Assembly (NCBI GenBank): GCA_937770485.1
Contig: CALJHX010000019.1
Span: 39,496-103,495 of the forward strand
Source of the DNA: an uncultured Verrucomicrobiae bacterium
GTDB taxonomy: Bacteria; Verrucomicrobiota; Verrucomicrobiia; Limisphaerales; UBA1096
Length of the DNA: 64,000 nucleotides
Reading direction: 5' to 3'
The position numbers and the translations under genes were made by a program. Each line of letters begins with the position of its first letter. The first letter of the stretch is position 1. The notes under the pieces are model-generated. The model was not told where the DNA came from. It worked only from the letters and a program-made list of their open reading frames with translations, and searched no databases. Below are positions 10,201 to 18,705 of the stretch, piece by piece.

Positions 10201-13200
10201 CTGCATACAGCAAGTACTAGCTCCAGCTGTTGTCGGGAAGATCAACTCGTAGGTCGTGTAGGCCACATCATTTAAGAATGAAACCTCCTGGCGCTCGAAA
10301 CGCTCACCAAAGGCGGGAACATCTCCAGAGGCTATCTCGGTAAATGTTACACCATCGTCATTGGAACCCGACAAAACAAAGGTCGCTGGGTCTCGATCAG
10401 GCCCATCATTTGCCGAAGTCAGCCCCAAACTGGTCACCACCCCACCTCCGGTGGTTATGGTCAAACCAGACGGGCTGTCATTTGCTCCATCATTATTAAG
10501 ATACTTAGTTGAAGTATCGTTATCGATCGCAAGTCCGGCATGCTCACCAGCCGGGTGATTATCTGATGATGGGACAACTGTTACAGGTAAACTACCCACC
10601 ACTACCAACACTTCATTTCCGCGCTCCGAAACTATGATTTTTTTACGTCTCTGGTTTGAGCTATTGAAATTCTTTGCAGTCACGGAATAAAAACCGGACT
10701 GATCAATTCCAATATCGTTAATCACTAATGTGTTTGAAGAACCGCTCTGGATGATATCACCCGCAAATTTCCACTCATAATCAATTAAATCTCCGGTGGC
10801 TGTCGCGGTCAAAGTAACCTTGTCCCCATTAATCGGCTTAGTATTTGAGACTACAAAACTTGTTATTTTTGCCTCGGCCGCGGTTTTAATCTTCATTGTT
10901 CCATTCACATAGCTGACCACATAATTTGTCGCAACTGCGCCGGATGGAACAATCGAGTAATCACCTGGAACAGTGTTGTCGGCAACCGTCGAAAGCGAAG
11001 GAACCGTAGTAAACACAGTCGCATCATCATCGTTTAGCAAACCTGAAACAGTATAACTCAAATCAGGGAGTGCTAGGGTCTCTAATACCTCTTTGTTATC
11101 TCCACTGACTGTTAGGACTGCAGAATCGATGGAAAGTTTCCCTACTACATTAGTCACTGCGTAGTTAGCTGCATCTGCCCCGACAGGCAAGATGTCGTAA
11201 TCTCCAACTCCTGTCGCAGCATTAACATCAATACTCCCGCTGGGTTCTGATGTCAGTATGCTGGAATCTTCACCATTCACAAACCCTGCATACGTATAGA
11301 CAATTGTTTTGGCCGGTGTCAGGAAAGTACCCGGTATAGGTAAACCATCGTTTACAGGGGTTGGCTCACCACTCTTGTTCCAGGCTACAGAGAAGTTGTC
11401 CCCTCCTCCACCTTCCTTCATTAGTCCACGCACATAGTAGGATTTACCGGCCTCAAGAATAATAGGCAAAGAAGCGTTCTCAAGTCGTGGGCCGGTTAAA
11501 TTCAGTTCAACTGAATCTCCAGCTTCGATTGCCCCGCTTACCGTATAAGTTACTACTTGCGCCTTGGCTGCCACAGCTGCAACTCCTGTAACTGCCTCTA
11601 CTCCCTCCACAGCTGCCACCGCTGCAACTGCCTCTATTGCAGGTGTTTTTATATCACCAACACTTTTACCTGCTGGCAATGTAGCAGCATTTAAATAATA
11701 AGTTGCTTCGACACCTCGAACTGCAGCTACTGCTGCTACTGCAGTCACAGCTTCTACTGCTACCACTCCCTCCACTGCTGCAGCTGCTTCAGTTGTAGTG
11801 GCCAAAACAACAATTGGTCCAGTTACCTTAATTAACTCAACTTCTGCGATCTGCATACAGCAGGTGCTCGCTCCCGCTGTTGTCGGGAAGATCAACTCAT
11901 AGGTCGTGTAGGCCACATCATTTGCGAAGGATACCTCCTGGCGCTCGAAACGATCACCAAAGGCGGGAACATCTCCCGAGGCTATCTCGGTAAAGGTTAC
12001 CCCTCCGTCATTTGATCCTGATAACACAAAGGTCGCCGGGTCCCGCTCAGGCCCATCATTGGCGGAAGTCAACCCCAAACTGGTCACCACCCCACCACCG
12101 GTGGTAATAGTTAAACCAGACGGGCTGTCATTCGCTCCATCAAAGTTAAGATACTTTGTTGACGAGTCGTTATCGATCGCAAATCCGGCATGTTCACCAG
12201 CAGGGTGATTGTCTGATGATGGCACAACTGTGTCACCAGGCGATGTTATGTCCGTATGGGTGTCATCGCTTCCTGCCATTGTCGACCTGGAATCAATGGA
12301 GATAATACTGTTGGCTTTATCTCCTGTGATGGTAACCACTCCTTCAGATGAAGTAGCCGTCACGCTAGCACTGGTATCACTGCTTCCTACATTTATTGCA
12401 GCAGCAATAGCGGCAGCCAGACCAGTAGCATCAAGTTCTACAACTTCAGCCACAGCTGCTACAGCATCAACTGCTGCCACAGCCGCTACTGCAGCTGTCT
12501 TTACGTCACCAACTGCCTTACCATCTGGAATTACATCTCCTTCAACGTATAAAACTTCAGCAACTGCTGCAACTGCTGCAACTGCTGCAATTGCTTCAAC
12601 TGCAGGTGCAGCTGCAGGAGCGGTTACACTGATCGTATCTTTATCCACTTTCCCGCGACGATCGGTCCCTGCAAAACTTCTGACCCCGTTCCACTGTGGT
12701 TCATTGGCAATTTTCACGAGGTTGTCAGAATCACTGTCCGTGCTTAACCACAACTCAGCGTTGTCATCTGCGGCAATGTGGAATTGATAAGCAGCCGTTT
12801 CAGTCGGAGTGATGTAACCATCCATCACAACACCATAGTTATTCCTGACATCGTCAGCCGGCTTTGTGTTAATATCGCCAGTCTGAGGCCACTCAAAATA
12901 ACCGGCAATAGCCTGAAAGTCATGACCACTCGAAAGCGGTGTCCCGAGCAACTCGATCTCAGCGATCTGCATACAGCAATCACTCGCACCCATTGTTGTC
13001 GGAAACATCAACTCATAAGTCGTGTAGTACGCATCATTTGAAAAGGATATCTCCTGGCGTTCTAAACGGGCACCAAAGGCGGTAACATCTCCCGAGGCTA
13101 TCTCGGTAAGTGTTACCCCTCCGTCATTGGATCCGGACAACACAAAGGTCGCGGGATCCCGATCCGGCGCGTCATTGGCCGAAGTAAGTCCCAATCCGGT

Positions 13201-16200
13201 CACCACTCCACCTCCAGTGGTTATAGTCAGACCTGATGGTTGATCACTTGCTCCATCAAAATTTAGATATTTCGTAGCGGAGTCGTTATCGATTGCAAAT
13301 CCAGCATGCTCACCAGCCGGGTGATTGTCCGAACTCGGCACAACCGAATCACCTGAAGCACTAATATCTGACGGCGTAAAAAGTTCTGAAACCGCAGTCC
13401 CACCGATGTCATGATATTCACGCACACGAAGTCCTTGGGGTGGGGTTGGGCTATCAGGGTTGTCATCCCCATAGGTACGGGTTTGGCTAACTGCCGTAAC
13501 CGTCAAGAGTGCCTTGGATACAGTCAATGTTCCAGGTTGATGGCTTATTTCATAGTGCCCAGTACCATCAACCGCCTCTGTGGAAAATGTGATAGCTATA
13601 TCTGCAACTCCGGAAGCATTGTCTGCCAGAGTTGTCAATGCCGGTGCTGTTGAAAAAACAGATTCATCCTCGCCTGGAGCAAAACCCTGAGTCTTGTAGG
13701 TTAGTTCTGGATTATTGGAACCATAGGCACGACTCTTGTCATCGGCAGTAATAAGCAGGGGCCTTTTTTTCACTTCAAATGAGGCCGCTTGAAATCTGAA
13801 CGCATCCGGTATTCCAGCTCCAAATGCATATAACAAAATATCAACGGTTCCCACATCATTAACAGTTACCAATCTACCACCATCATTGGCTACCTCCGCA
13901 GGCCCTGATACAAATACCATTACCCTGCTCCCTGTTGACGTACTTAAACCAAGGTCAAATGGAGGATCACCGTAATAGGCGTCATCTAATTCCGCCAAAG
14001 TGACGTAAGTTGAGGTACCCTGCTCAATGGTAAAGGTGCCTGTCACGTCAAGAGCACTGTAGTTCTTGTCATCCATGCTGGCGGTAACAGGATCATAGAC
14101 ACCAACAAACACTGGTACGTTTGTGGTATCTTTATAATTGACTGTAACACTACCCTCTAGACCAGCCGGCGTAGTAGTCACCGTCACTCCATGAGATTTA
14201 CCATCGTATGTTGCTGTAGTATCGCTAATTGCAATAGTGGCCAATGCTTTTGTAATAGTTAAAAAGCCATCTACATATGCAAAACCATAATTAACATCCA
14301 CACCACCCGAAGCTGTTGTCACGTAACTCCCAACGTCGCTGGTCGCGGTTGCTGTAGTTGTCACACTGGGCTGGGTGTCAACCCCACCGATAACATCGCC
14401 ATTTACAAAACCAGTGACACCAAACCCAATAGGTCCCACAGGCGCTCCATAAATTTTCCCTCCATCTGCAGCTGTTACTGTCAATACTGCTTTAGTCACA
14501 GTCAACTTACCAACAGCAGCTACTGCAGCTATTGCATCTACTGCTGTCACAGCATCTACTGCTGTCACAGCAGCTACTGCAGCTGTCTTAACGTCACCAA
14601 CTGCCTTACCCTCTGGAATTACATCTCCCTCAACGTATAAAACTTCCGAAACTGCTGTAACTGCTGCAACCGCTTCAACTGCTGTTACGCCTACAACTGC
14701 TGCAACTGCTGAAACCGGCACCAGGTTTGTAATTTCGTAGTTGTTGTCGGTACCTGCAGAAAGAGAGATGTCATACACTCCAGCACCACTTGTTTCATCA
14801 GTACTTAGGCTTACAACAGGTACAACGTCTAATACCGAAACATCCTCGCTATTCTCAAACCCACTATAAGTGACAGTCCCCGTAGGGTTGGCGCTGCCAT
14901 AAACCTTGGTAAGATTATCAGCACTTGCTAATAATACCTTCTTGGCTATGACCAAATCACCAGTAATGAAACCCTGATAATTATCGTCATTCACACTACC
15001 TACTATGGAATATGTGCCCGCATTTGAAGGTCCAGTTACAGCTGTGACTGCTTCTACAGCATCGACTGCTGCCACAGCATCGACCGCTGTCACAGCCACC
15101 ACGGCTGCTGTTTTCACGTCACCAACTGCCTTGCCCTCTGGAATTGTATCTCCATCAACGTATAAAACTTCCGCAACCGCTGCAACTGCTTCAACTGCTG
15201 CAACTGCCGCAACTGCTTCAGCAGCTAGAACTTCTGCAATAGGAGCAACCACAGTTGTTCCCAGGCTGTAAGTAAGATCAACGTTAAGGCCTGCAGGATC
15301 AGTTGTCGCTGCGGCTGCCTTAGGTGAGCCATTATAAGTTGATGCCAAATCGCTCAGAGCTACAGTTGCCGTTGCCTTGCCTATCACTAAAGAACCAGTT
15401 TCAGTTCCCCTGTAGAGGGCATCATCAACACTGGCTGTCACAATGTAAGTTCCGGCGTTGGTCGGACTAGCTACCGCCGCACCCTCAGAATCCGCGTAGG
15501 TTATCACTACGCTGGTTCCAGCCACTGCCGGAGTAGCCGTAGCAACTAAGCCAGATCCGGTATAAGTCTGGGATAAACCCGCCAAAGTTACCCCAATCGA
15601 ATTTTTCTCAACTGTTAAAGTACCGTCTACATGAGTGATGACATAGTTGCTGGCTACACTACCGAAAATTACGATTCCATAGGAACCAAGCACTGAGTTT
15701 ACATCAGCTTCCGTACCTACTGTAGTCTGAGTAGTAAGTACTGAGCTATCTTCACTGTTTACAAAACCGGTGTAAGTCAACGTAAGAACCGGATTTGCCT
15801 CAAGATACTCCTTGCTCTGGGCATCTGCCGTGATGTTCAAGGGAGCCTGTAAGATAGTCAGTGTACCGGTCGTGGAACCTGAATTTCTCGAATCGTTAAC
15901 GGTTGCAGTAGCAGTGTAAATACCCGCGTCAGTCGGGCTTGACACGATGGTTCCGCTTGCATCGGTGTAAACAACATCGACATCGACCGTAAGTGTCTCG
16001 CTTTCATTTGAAACTGTCGTCGATAGCGATTGACCCAACCCCGTATAAACGGCAGAGACATCAGGCATAGCGACGCCAACCTGAGCCTTGCTCACATTAA
16101 ATGTCTTGGTCTCGTATGCGGATTCATAATCATTTGTTCTAGCAACATAAGCAGTTACTCTTACTGTTCCAGCGGTCTTTAAAGTCACGACATTCCCGGA

Positions 16201-18462
16201 AGCCGAAGCAGAACCCGTGACGAAATAGAGAACCGGACGGTCACCAGTCGCGGTCGACTGGAGCGTGATCGGAGTTGTACTGTAAACCACATCGGGCAGG
16301 TCAGCTAATACCAGGTTTGTTGCCGCTGGCGTTATAACTAGTGTATCCTGCTTTACACCCTCGTAGTTGGGATCATCAATGGTTGCAGTAACAAAATAGG
16401 TTCCCTGAGACGTGGGACTTTCAACCACTACAGCCCCTGAATCTCGGTAAACCAAATTAACGGTCAGACCTTCAATCGAAGGGGTCGCCGTAACGCCAAG
16501 GGCGGAACCGGTGTAGCCCTGAGAAGTATTGGTCACTGTAATCGCAGCACTTAATTTGGTTACCTGCAACGACCCATCAGTATAAGTGAAAGTGTAATTT
16601 TTTGAGGAAAGACCCGCAGGTGTTGCCACATAGGATCCACCACTGGATACCGCCCTGTCGTAGCTTACAATTAAATCCGTGGCGACCACAGCTGGCACAG
16701 CCTCTACTGCCGCTACAGCCTCAACCGCCGCCACAGCCACAACTGCCGCTATAGCCTCAACTGCTGCCGTTTTCACATCACCAACTGCTTTACCTGCTGG
16801 TATTGTATCACCTTCAACATATAAAACTGCTGCAACTGCCTCAACTGCGGCAACTGCCTCAACTGCGGCTACTGCTTCAACTGCAGCTATCGCAGCAAAT
16901 ACTTCTGATGTGGCGGATTCACCACCAACAAAACCGCTGTAAGTTACAGCATCCACTGCTGCCGTTTTCACGTCACCAACTGCCTTACCTTCTGGTATTG
17001 TATCACCTTCAACATATAAAACTGCTGCTACTGCTTCAACTGCGGCTACATCAGTAAATGTAAGTGTCCCAGCCCAATCCGCCGAGGACGGGGTGCCAAA
17101 ACCATAAGAAATTGAAAGATCACCCAGATCAGCCGTTAGCGGCGCAGGATTAATGGTGTAACTGGCGGATGTATCTCCCGGATACCTGGCATCCGAAACC
17201 GTTACAGTAACCGTATAAGTGTCTGCATTTTTTGTGCTTTCAACAGCTTTTCCAGCGCTATCCTTGTAAGCAACTGTATGTGTCAAATCAGACGGAACCA
17301 CAGCTACTGAAGGCAATTGAGCGGCTCCGGTGTAAGTTACAGCAGTGGTGCCTATAGTCACCGACCCGATGGTCAAAGTCGCGTTCGATGAACCTGAATA
17401 GTTATCATCCACAACAGAGACAGTTACCGCGTAATCACCCGCACTGGAAGGTGCTATTACAGCAGCTACAGCATCCACTGCTACCACAGCATCCACTGCT
17501 GTTACAGCATCCACTGCTTCGACAGCCGCCACCGCTGCTGTTTTCACGTCACCAACTGCTTTGCCTACTGGTATTGTATCCCCTTCAACATATAAAACTG
17601 CTGCCGCCGCCTCTACTGCTGCAACTGCTTCAACTGCTGCAACTGCTTCAACTCCTGCAACTGCTTCAATAGCTGCTGCAGGAGCGAACGATCCCCCGGT
17701 ATAGGTTGTAGTCACTGATAGACCAGCAGGCAATGTCACAACCGTTACAGGCTTCTGCGCACCGTCGTGAGATTGGCTGATTGCTGAAATTGTAACTGTT
17801 GCGACTGCCTTTGCGATGGTCAGGGTAGCTGTGTCAGAACCGGAATAGCTTGATGCCGCAGTTATGGCAGCGGTTGCCGTATACACACCTGCATTCGTAG
17901 GGTTAGTCACAGCAGCCCCAGTCGCATCCGTGTAAGTGACAGCAATTGGTTCAGTCAAAACAATACCTCCTGAATCAGTTTGTGTTGGAGTTAGAGCTTG
18001 GCCTGTACCTGTGTAAGCCACTGTAGCATCAGCCAAAGAAACTGTGGCCGAAGCACCGTTGATCGTAAATGATCTCACCACTGGCGATGCCCGATTAACA
18101 GCTGGCTCCGCTGGTGTCTTAATCGTCGTACCATCCGCTTCATACGTGGCAGCAACTGCATCCTTGCCATCCTGAAAGTAGAATACCGTGACATCACCTT
18201 TGCTAAGCATTGTTAACATGCCGTTAGTACCAATGGTTGCTGGCCCTGCAACGCCGTAACTAACAGCCAATCCTGAATCGGACGTTGCCGAGATATCAAG
18301 AAGAGTAGTGCTGCTGAACGTAACCGCATCAATACTTGGAGCAGTGATCGTCTGCGCTGTTTGAGCTATCATATTCCCCGTAAGGGAAAAGATCATAGCC
18401 GTAGCGAAAGCGAGTTGACCCGCTATGGTGCGTTTAATTTTGGATCCAATCATTTTTTTCAT
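7165..18462 (-). CDS. Giant MBG/YDG-domain surface protein with nested domains
   Basis: This 3,765-aa protein has a signal peptide (about residues 1-33) and then many MBG/YDG-type repeats, recognised by a Tyr-Gly near the start, YxGFxxGED in the middle and NYxIxxxxGxLxV at the end, mixed with short Ig-like units. Also present are a PA14 domain in separated pieces, three discoidin-like domains ending in CCMQIAEIEL, Ig-like domains, two ThuA-like segments and two copies of a YANDG domain. Eight Ala-Val-rich cassettes interrupt these domains. The stop at 7165 is premature; the natural C-terminus lies at 6771-7211. MBG proteins of this size are usually cell-surface adhesins or matrix proteins. 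The TTGGCCAA motif common elsewhere is absent. No enzyme active site was seen. Confidence 0.9.
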   Translation of the reverse strand: MKKMIGSKIKRTIAGQLAFATAMIFSLTGNMIAQTAQTITAPSIDAVTFSSTTLLDISATSDSGLAVSYGVAGPATIGTNGMLTMLSKGDVTVFYFQDGKDAVAATYEADGTTIKTPAEPAVNRASPVVRSFTINGASATVSLADATVAYTGTGQALTPTQTDSGGIVLTEPIAVTYTDATGAAVTNPTNAGVYTATAAITAASSYSGSDTATLTIAKAVATVTISAISQSHDGAQKPVTVVTLPAGLSVTTTYTGGSFAPAAAIEAVAGVEAVAAVEAVAAVEAAAAVLYVEGDTIPVGKAVGDVKTAAVAAVEAVDAVTAVDAVVAVDAVAAVIAPSSAGDYAVTVSVVDDNYSGSSNATLTIGSVTIGTTAVTYTGAAQLPSVAVVPSDLTHTVAYKDSAGKAVESTKNADTYTVTVTVSDARYPGDTSASYTINPAPLTADLGDLSISYGFGTPSSADWAGTLTFTDVAAVEAVAAVLYVEGDTIPEGKAVGDVKTAAVDAVTYSGFVGGESATSEVFAAIAAVEAVAAVEAVAAVEAVAAVLYVEGDTIPAGKAVGDVKTAAVEAIAAVVAVAAVEAVAAVEAVPAVVATDLIVSYDRAVSSGGSYVATPAGLSSKNYTFTYTDGSLQVTKLSAAITVTNTSQGYTGSALGVTATPSIEGLTVNLVYRDSGAVVVESPTSQGTYFVTATIDDPNYEGVKQDTLVITPAATNLVLADLPDVVYSTTPITLQSTATGDRPVLYFVTGSASASGNVVTLKTAGTVRVTAYVARTNDYESAYETKTFNVSKAQVGVAMPDVSAVYTGLGQSLSTTVSNESETLTVDVDVVYTDASGTIVSSPTDAGIYTATATVNDSRNSGSTTGTLTILQAPLNITADAQSKEYLEANPVLTLTYTGFVNSEDSSVLTTQTTVGTEADVNSVLGSYGIVIFGSVASNYVITHVDGTLTVEKNSIGVTLAGLSQTYTGSGLVATATPAVAGTSVVITYADSEGAAVASPTNAGTYIVTASVDDALYRGTETGSLVIGKATATVALSDLASTYNGSPKAAAATTDPAGLNVDLTYSLGTTVVAPIAEVLAAEAVAAVAAVEAVAAVAEVLYVDGDTIPEGKAVGDVKTAAVVAVTAVDAVAAVDAVEAVTAVTGPSNAGTYSIVGSVNDDNYQGFITGDLVIAKKVLLASADNLTKVYGSANPTGTVTYSGFENSEDVSVLDVVPVVSLSTDETSGAGVYDISLSAGTDNNYEITNLVPVSAVAAVVGVTAVEAVAAVTAVSEVLYVEGDVIPEGKAVGDVKTAAVAAVTAVDAVTAVDAIAAVAAVGKLTVTKAVLTVTAADGGKIYGAPVGPIGFGVTGFVNGDVIGGVDTQPSVTTTATATSDVGSYVTTASGGVDVNYGFAYVDGFLTITKALATIAISDTTATYDGKSHGVTVTTTPAGLEGSVTVNYKDTTNVPVFVGVYDPVTASMDDKNYSALDVTGTFTIEQGTSTYVTLAELDDAYYGDPPFDLGLSTSTGSRVMVFVSGPAEVANDGGRLVTVNDVGTVDILLYAFGAGIPDAFRFQAASFEVKKRPLLITADDKSRAYGSNNPELTYKTQGFAPGEDESVFSTAPALTTLADNASGVADIAITFSTEAVDGTGHYEISHQPGTLTVSKALLTVTAVSQTRTYGDDNPDSPTPPQGLRVREYHDIGGTAVSELFTPSDISASGDSVVPSSDNHPAGEHAGFAIDNDSATKYLNFDGASDQPSGLTITTGGGVVTGLGLTSANDAPDRDPATFVLSGSNDGGVTLTEIASGDVTAFGARLERQEISFSNDAYYTTYELMFPTTMGASDCCMQIAEIELLGTPLSSGHDFQAIAGYFEWPQTGDINTKPADDVRNNYGVVMDGYITPTETAAYQFHIAADDNAELWLSTDSDSDNLVKIANEPQWNGVRSFAGTDRRGKVDKDTISVTAPAAAPAVEAIAAVAAVAAVAEVLYVEGDVIPDGKAVGDVKTAAVAAVAAVDAVAAVAEVVELDATGLAAAIAAAINVGSSDTSASVTATSSEGVVTITGDKANSIISIDSRSTMAGSDDTHTDITSPGDTVVPSSDNHPAGEHAGFAIDNDSSTKYLNFDGANDSPSGLTITTGGGVVTSLGLTSANDGPERDPATFVLSGSNDGGVTFTEIASGDVPAFGDRFERQEVSFANDVAYTTYELIFPTTAGASTCCMQIAEVELIKVTGPIVVLATTTEAAAAVEGVVAVEAVTAVAAVAAVRGVEATYYLNAATLPAGKSVGDIKTPAIEAVAAVAAVEGVEAVTGVAAVAAKAQVVTYTVSGAIEAGDSVELNLTGPRLENASLPIILEAGKSYYVRGLMKEGGGGDNFSVAWNKSGEPTPVNDGLPIPGTFLTPAKTIVYTYAGFVNGEDSSILTSEPSGSIDVNAATGVGDYDILPVGADAANYAVTNVVGKLSIDSAVLTVSGDNKEVLETLALPDLSYTVSGLLNDDDATVFTTVPSLSTVADNTVPGDYSIVPSGAVATNYVVSYVNGTMKIKTAAEAKITSFVVSNTKPINGDKVTLTATATGDLIDYEWKFAGDIIQSGSSNTLVINDIGIDQSGFYSVTAKNFNSSNQRRKKIIVSERGNEVLVVVGSLPVTVVPSSDNHPAGEHAGLAIDNDTSTKYLNNDGANDSPSGLTITTGGGVVTSLGLTSANDGPDRDPATFVLSGSNDDGVTFTEIASGDVPAFGERFERQEVSFLNDVAYTTYELIFPTTAGASTCCMQIAEVELIDNSISEEPRDVTNPSDTTLADYALGALLESQGHNVSYQGPNYEMNGIDPRHYSFVVISSSLKDDTWAGKYAGTTAPVINLDGSAQYALGFIGTRDELAGTISTASQIVIVDADHPLAGGVAAGAQTILSSAGTLNWGTPSASAVIIATAGSASHQAGVYGYDTGSSMAGGIEAAGRRVNLAIQTADLGNMTAEGGALLVAAVNWVSSFSIIDVGGDVEATVGDSTVLNGRVSGENITIQWYKNDAAIEGATSVSLDLGSVQAGNSGTYKMIATDATALAKDRYKEISYVVKVSARGDEVVLVTGVDALSASDSAIKGILSSKGYDVVTATAASTSLATLDGRLMVVVSPSVATAGATVYENTATVGAYFASVKEFGDEVKLGLNNRLLDSLSFEYFGDFTAEGDEKAVVRIYANDGGNPTSVSKQPGTMLYESDPFAIAAGFNSVNVSDLLIEVPDTITWTVQFSGVANTEGDRAGLVYNNPVTTGSSFDDFWINSGDVIYNSTQGVYEAYYKTGTEFGDEINLAGSGRSLNEIEFEAYAEITSSPAPRAAVAAVTAVAAVTAVEAVVGVTAVAASAAVEATYYLNAATLPAGKNVGDLKSPAKAAVEEVVAVVAVDAVDAVEAVVGVEAVTALPPPFATLRVYANDGENATANYDSKTPGTLLFTSDPITLSAGLNTYRVSGIKVDLPDTVTWTVEFTGVSGNELNVGNRAALVLGGIDVVGSSLDDFWQKDEAGWATYQTSSVNEGSDFNARLVAQAWRTYRDTDSELIDNFGAKVTAGVDVNFLESASLPVVVVNTGLQTDWGVADGSTFLEGSSLPSGTTVPDRRAFLSSSADAAKVEQAIDWVMESGFTTTPISSELEAGESVTLSAVGYGPGDITYQWKKDGANIDGKTGANYVLSNVKKDTAGSYSVVITASNGATAEESAEVKVFAMPSIILKSPAAGSTTSAITHQVKIWSLGGGLLKDGWDKIDLATASILINGVDVTANATKKTTIRGDAGHC
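8280..8545 (-). repeat. Ala-Val cassette 8 (YYLNAATLPAGK core)
   Basis: Ala-Val-x repeats flank the core YYLNAATLPAGKNVGD. The cassette sits inside the second YANDG domain, between EITSSPAPRA and PPPFATLRVYAND. The first copy of that domain reads straight through this point. Confidence 0.85.
10185..10580 (-). repeat. Discoidin-like domain, copy 3
   Basis: The copy runs from VVPSSDNHPAGEHAG to CCMQIAEVEL. By eye it is close to copy 2 at the DNA level. It separates VLVVVGSLPVT from DVTNPSDTTLADYALG, which together read as one ThuA-like domain, with VT on both sides of the insert. Confidence 0.85.
11560..11795 (-). repeat. Ala-Val cassette 7 (YYLNAATLPAGK core)
   Basis: The core YYLNAATLPAGKSVGD is flanked by Ala-Val-x repeats. 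It lies between discoidin copy 2 and the C-terminal part of the split PA14 domain. Confidence 0.85.
11825..12235 (-). repeat. Discoidin-like domain, copy 2
   Basis: The copy spans VVPSSDNHPAGEHAG to CCMQIAEVEL. It lies inside the PA14 domain whose parts are at about 12650-12930 and 11315-11485. Confidence 0.85.
12435..12615 (-). repeat. Ala-Val cassette 6 (LYVEGD core)
   Basis: The core LYVEGDVIPDGKAVGD is flanked by Ala-Ala-Val and Ala-Val-Asp repeats. It follows the middle part of the PA14 domain directly. Confidence 0.85.
12945..13350 (-). repeat. Discoidin-like domain, copy 1
   Basis: This is the most diverged of the three copies (CCMQIAEIELLG). It lies between the PA14 opening (VREYHDIGGTAVSELF) and the PA14 middle part (GYFEWPQTG). 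Confidence 0.85.
14505..14720 (-). repeat. Ala-Val cassette 5 (LYVEGD core)
   Basis: The core LYVEGDVIPEGKAVGD sits between NYEITNLVPV and GKLTVTKA. Without the cassette these two halves form the normal end of an MBG domain. Confidence 0.88.
15030..15245 (-). repeat. Ala-Val cassette 4 (LYVDGD core)
   Basis: The core LYVDGDTIPEGKAVGD sits between LGTTVVAP and GPSNAGTYSIV, which read as one continuous Ig-like MBG strand pair when the cassette is removed. Confidence 0.88.
16682..16905 (-). repeat. Ala-Val cassette 3 (LYVEGD core)
   Basis: The core LYVEGDTIPAGKAVGD is embedded in long Ala-Val-Glu repeats. It lies between GGESATSEVFAAI and ATDLIVSYDRAVS of a single MBG domain. Confidence 0.88.
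16945..17055 (-). repeat. Ala-Val cassette 2 (LYVEGD core, short arms)
   Basis: This is the shortest copy, with arms of only a few Ala-Val units. It splits the same MBG domain as cassette 3, between LTFTD and VTYSGFVGG. Confidence 0.88.
17455..17690 (-). repeat. Ala-Val cassette 1 (LYVEGD core)
   Basis: The core LYVEGDTIPVGKAVGD sits between TYTGGSFAP and IAPSSAGDYAV. The Ala-Pro dipeptide is present on both sides, as a short target duplication would leave. Confidence 0.88.
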
Positions 18463-18705
18463 AGTTGAAATACTGTTTTGTTGAAGCTAACTCAACGAGA
18501 CAACCGACAACTTACTTACAACCGCCACGGAGTTGGCCAGAAGACCAAACCCTTGGCAAGTCTTTTATTCCCAAGAATATCCATACCCCCACGGGAGCGA
18601 TTCAAAGAATAAAAAGTCGTAGGTTTTTTACTTGTTTTGGTTGTTTTTATTAATTGTTCTTTAAGAGTAGCTACAAGCCACTCCATTTTCAGGGCAAAAT
18701 CAATT

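Noticed and set aside
12209..12787. Plus-strand open frames rich in Ala and Thr opposite the cassettes (also at 15005-15271 and 16679-16942)
   Set aside because: They are the antisense reading of GCN-GTN-GAN repeats, which keeps the complementary frame open. They have no Shine-Dalgarno and no domain.
8280..17690. Cassettes as inteins
   Set aside because: They are too short and lack the Cys/Ser start, the block B Thr-x2-His and the His-Asn end of inteins.
7165..18462. Diversity-generating retroelement target
   Set aside because: No reverse transcriptase or template repeat is in the window, and the copies do not show adenine-specific variation by eye.
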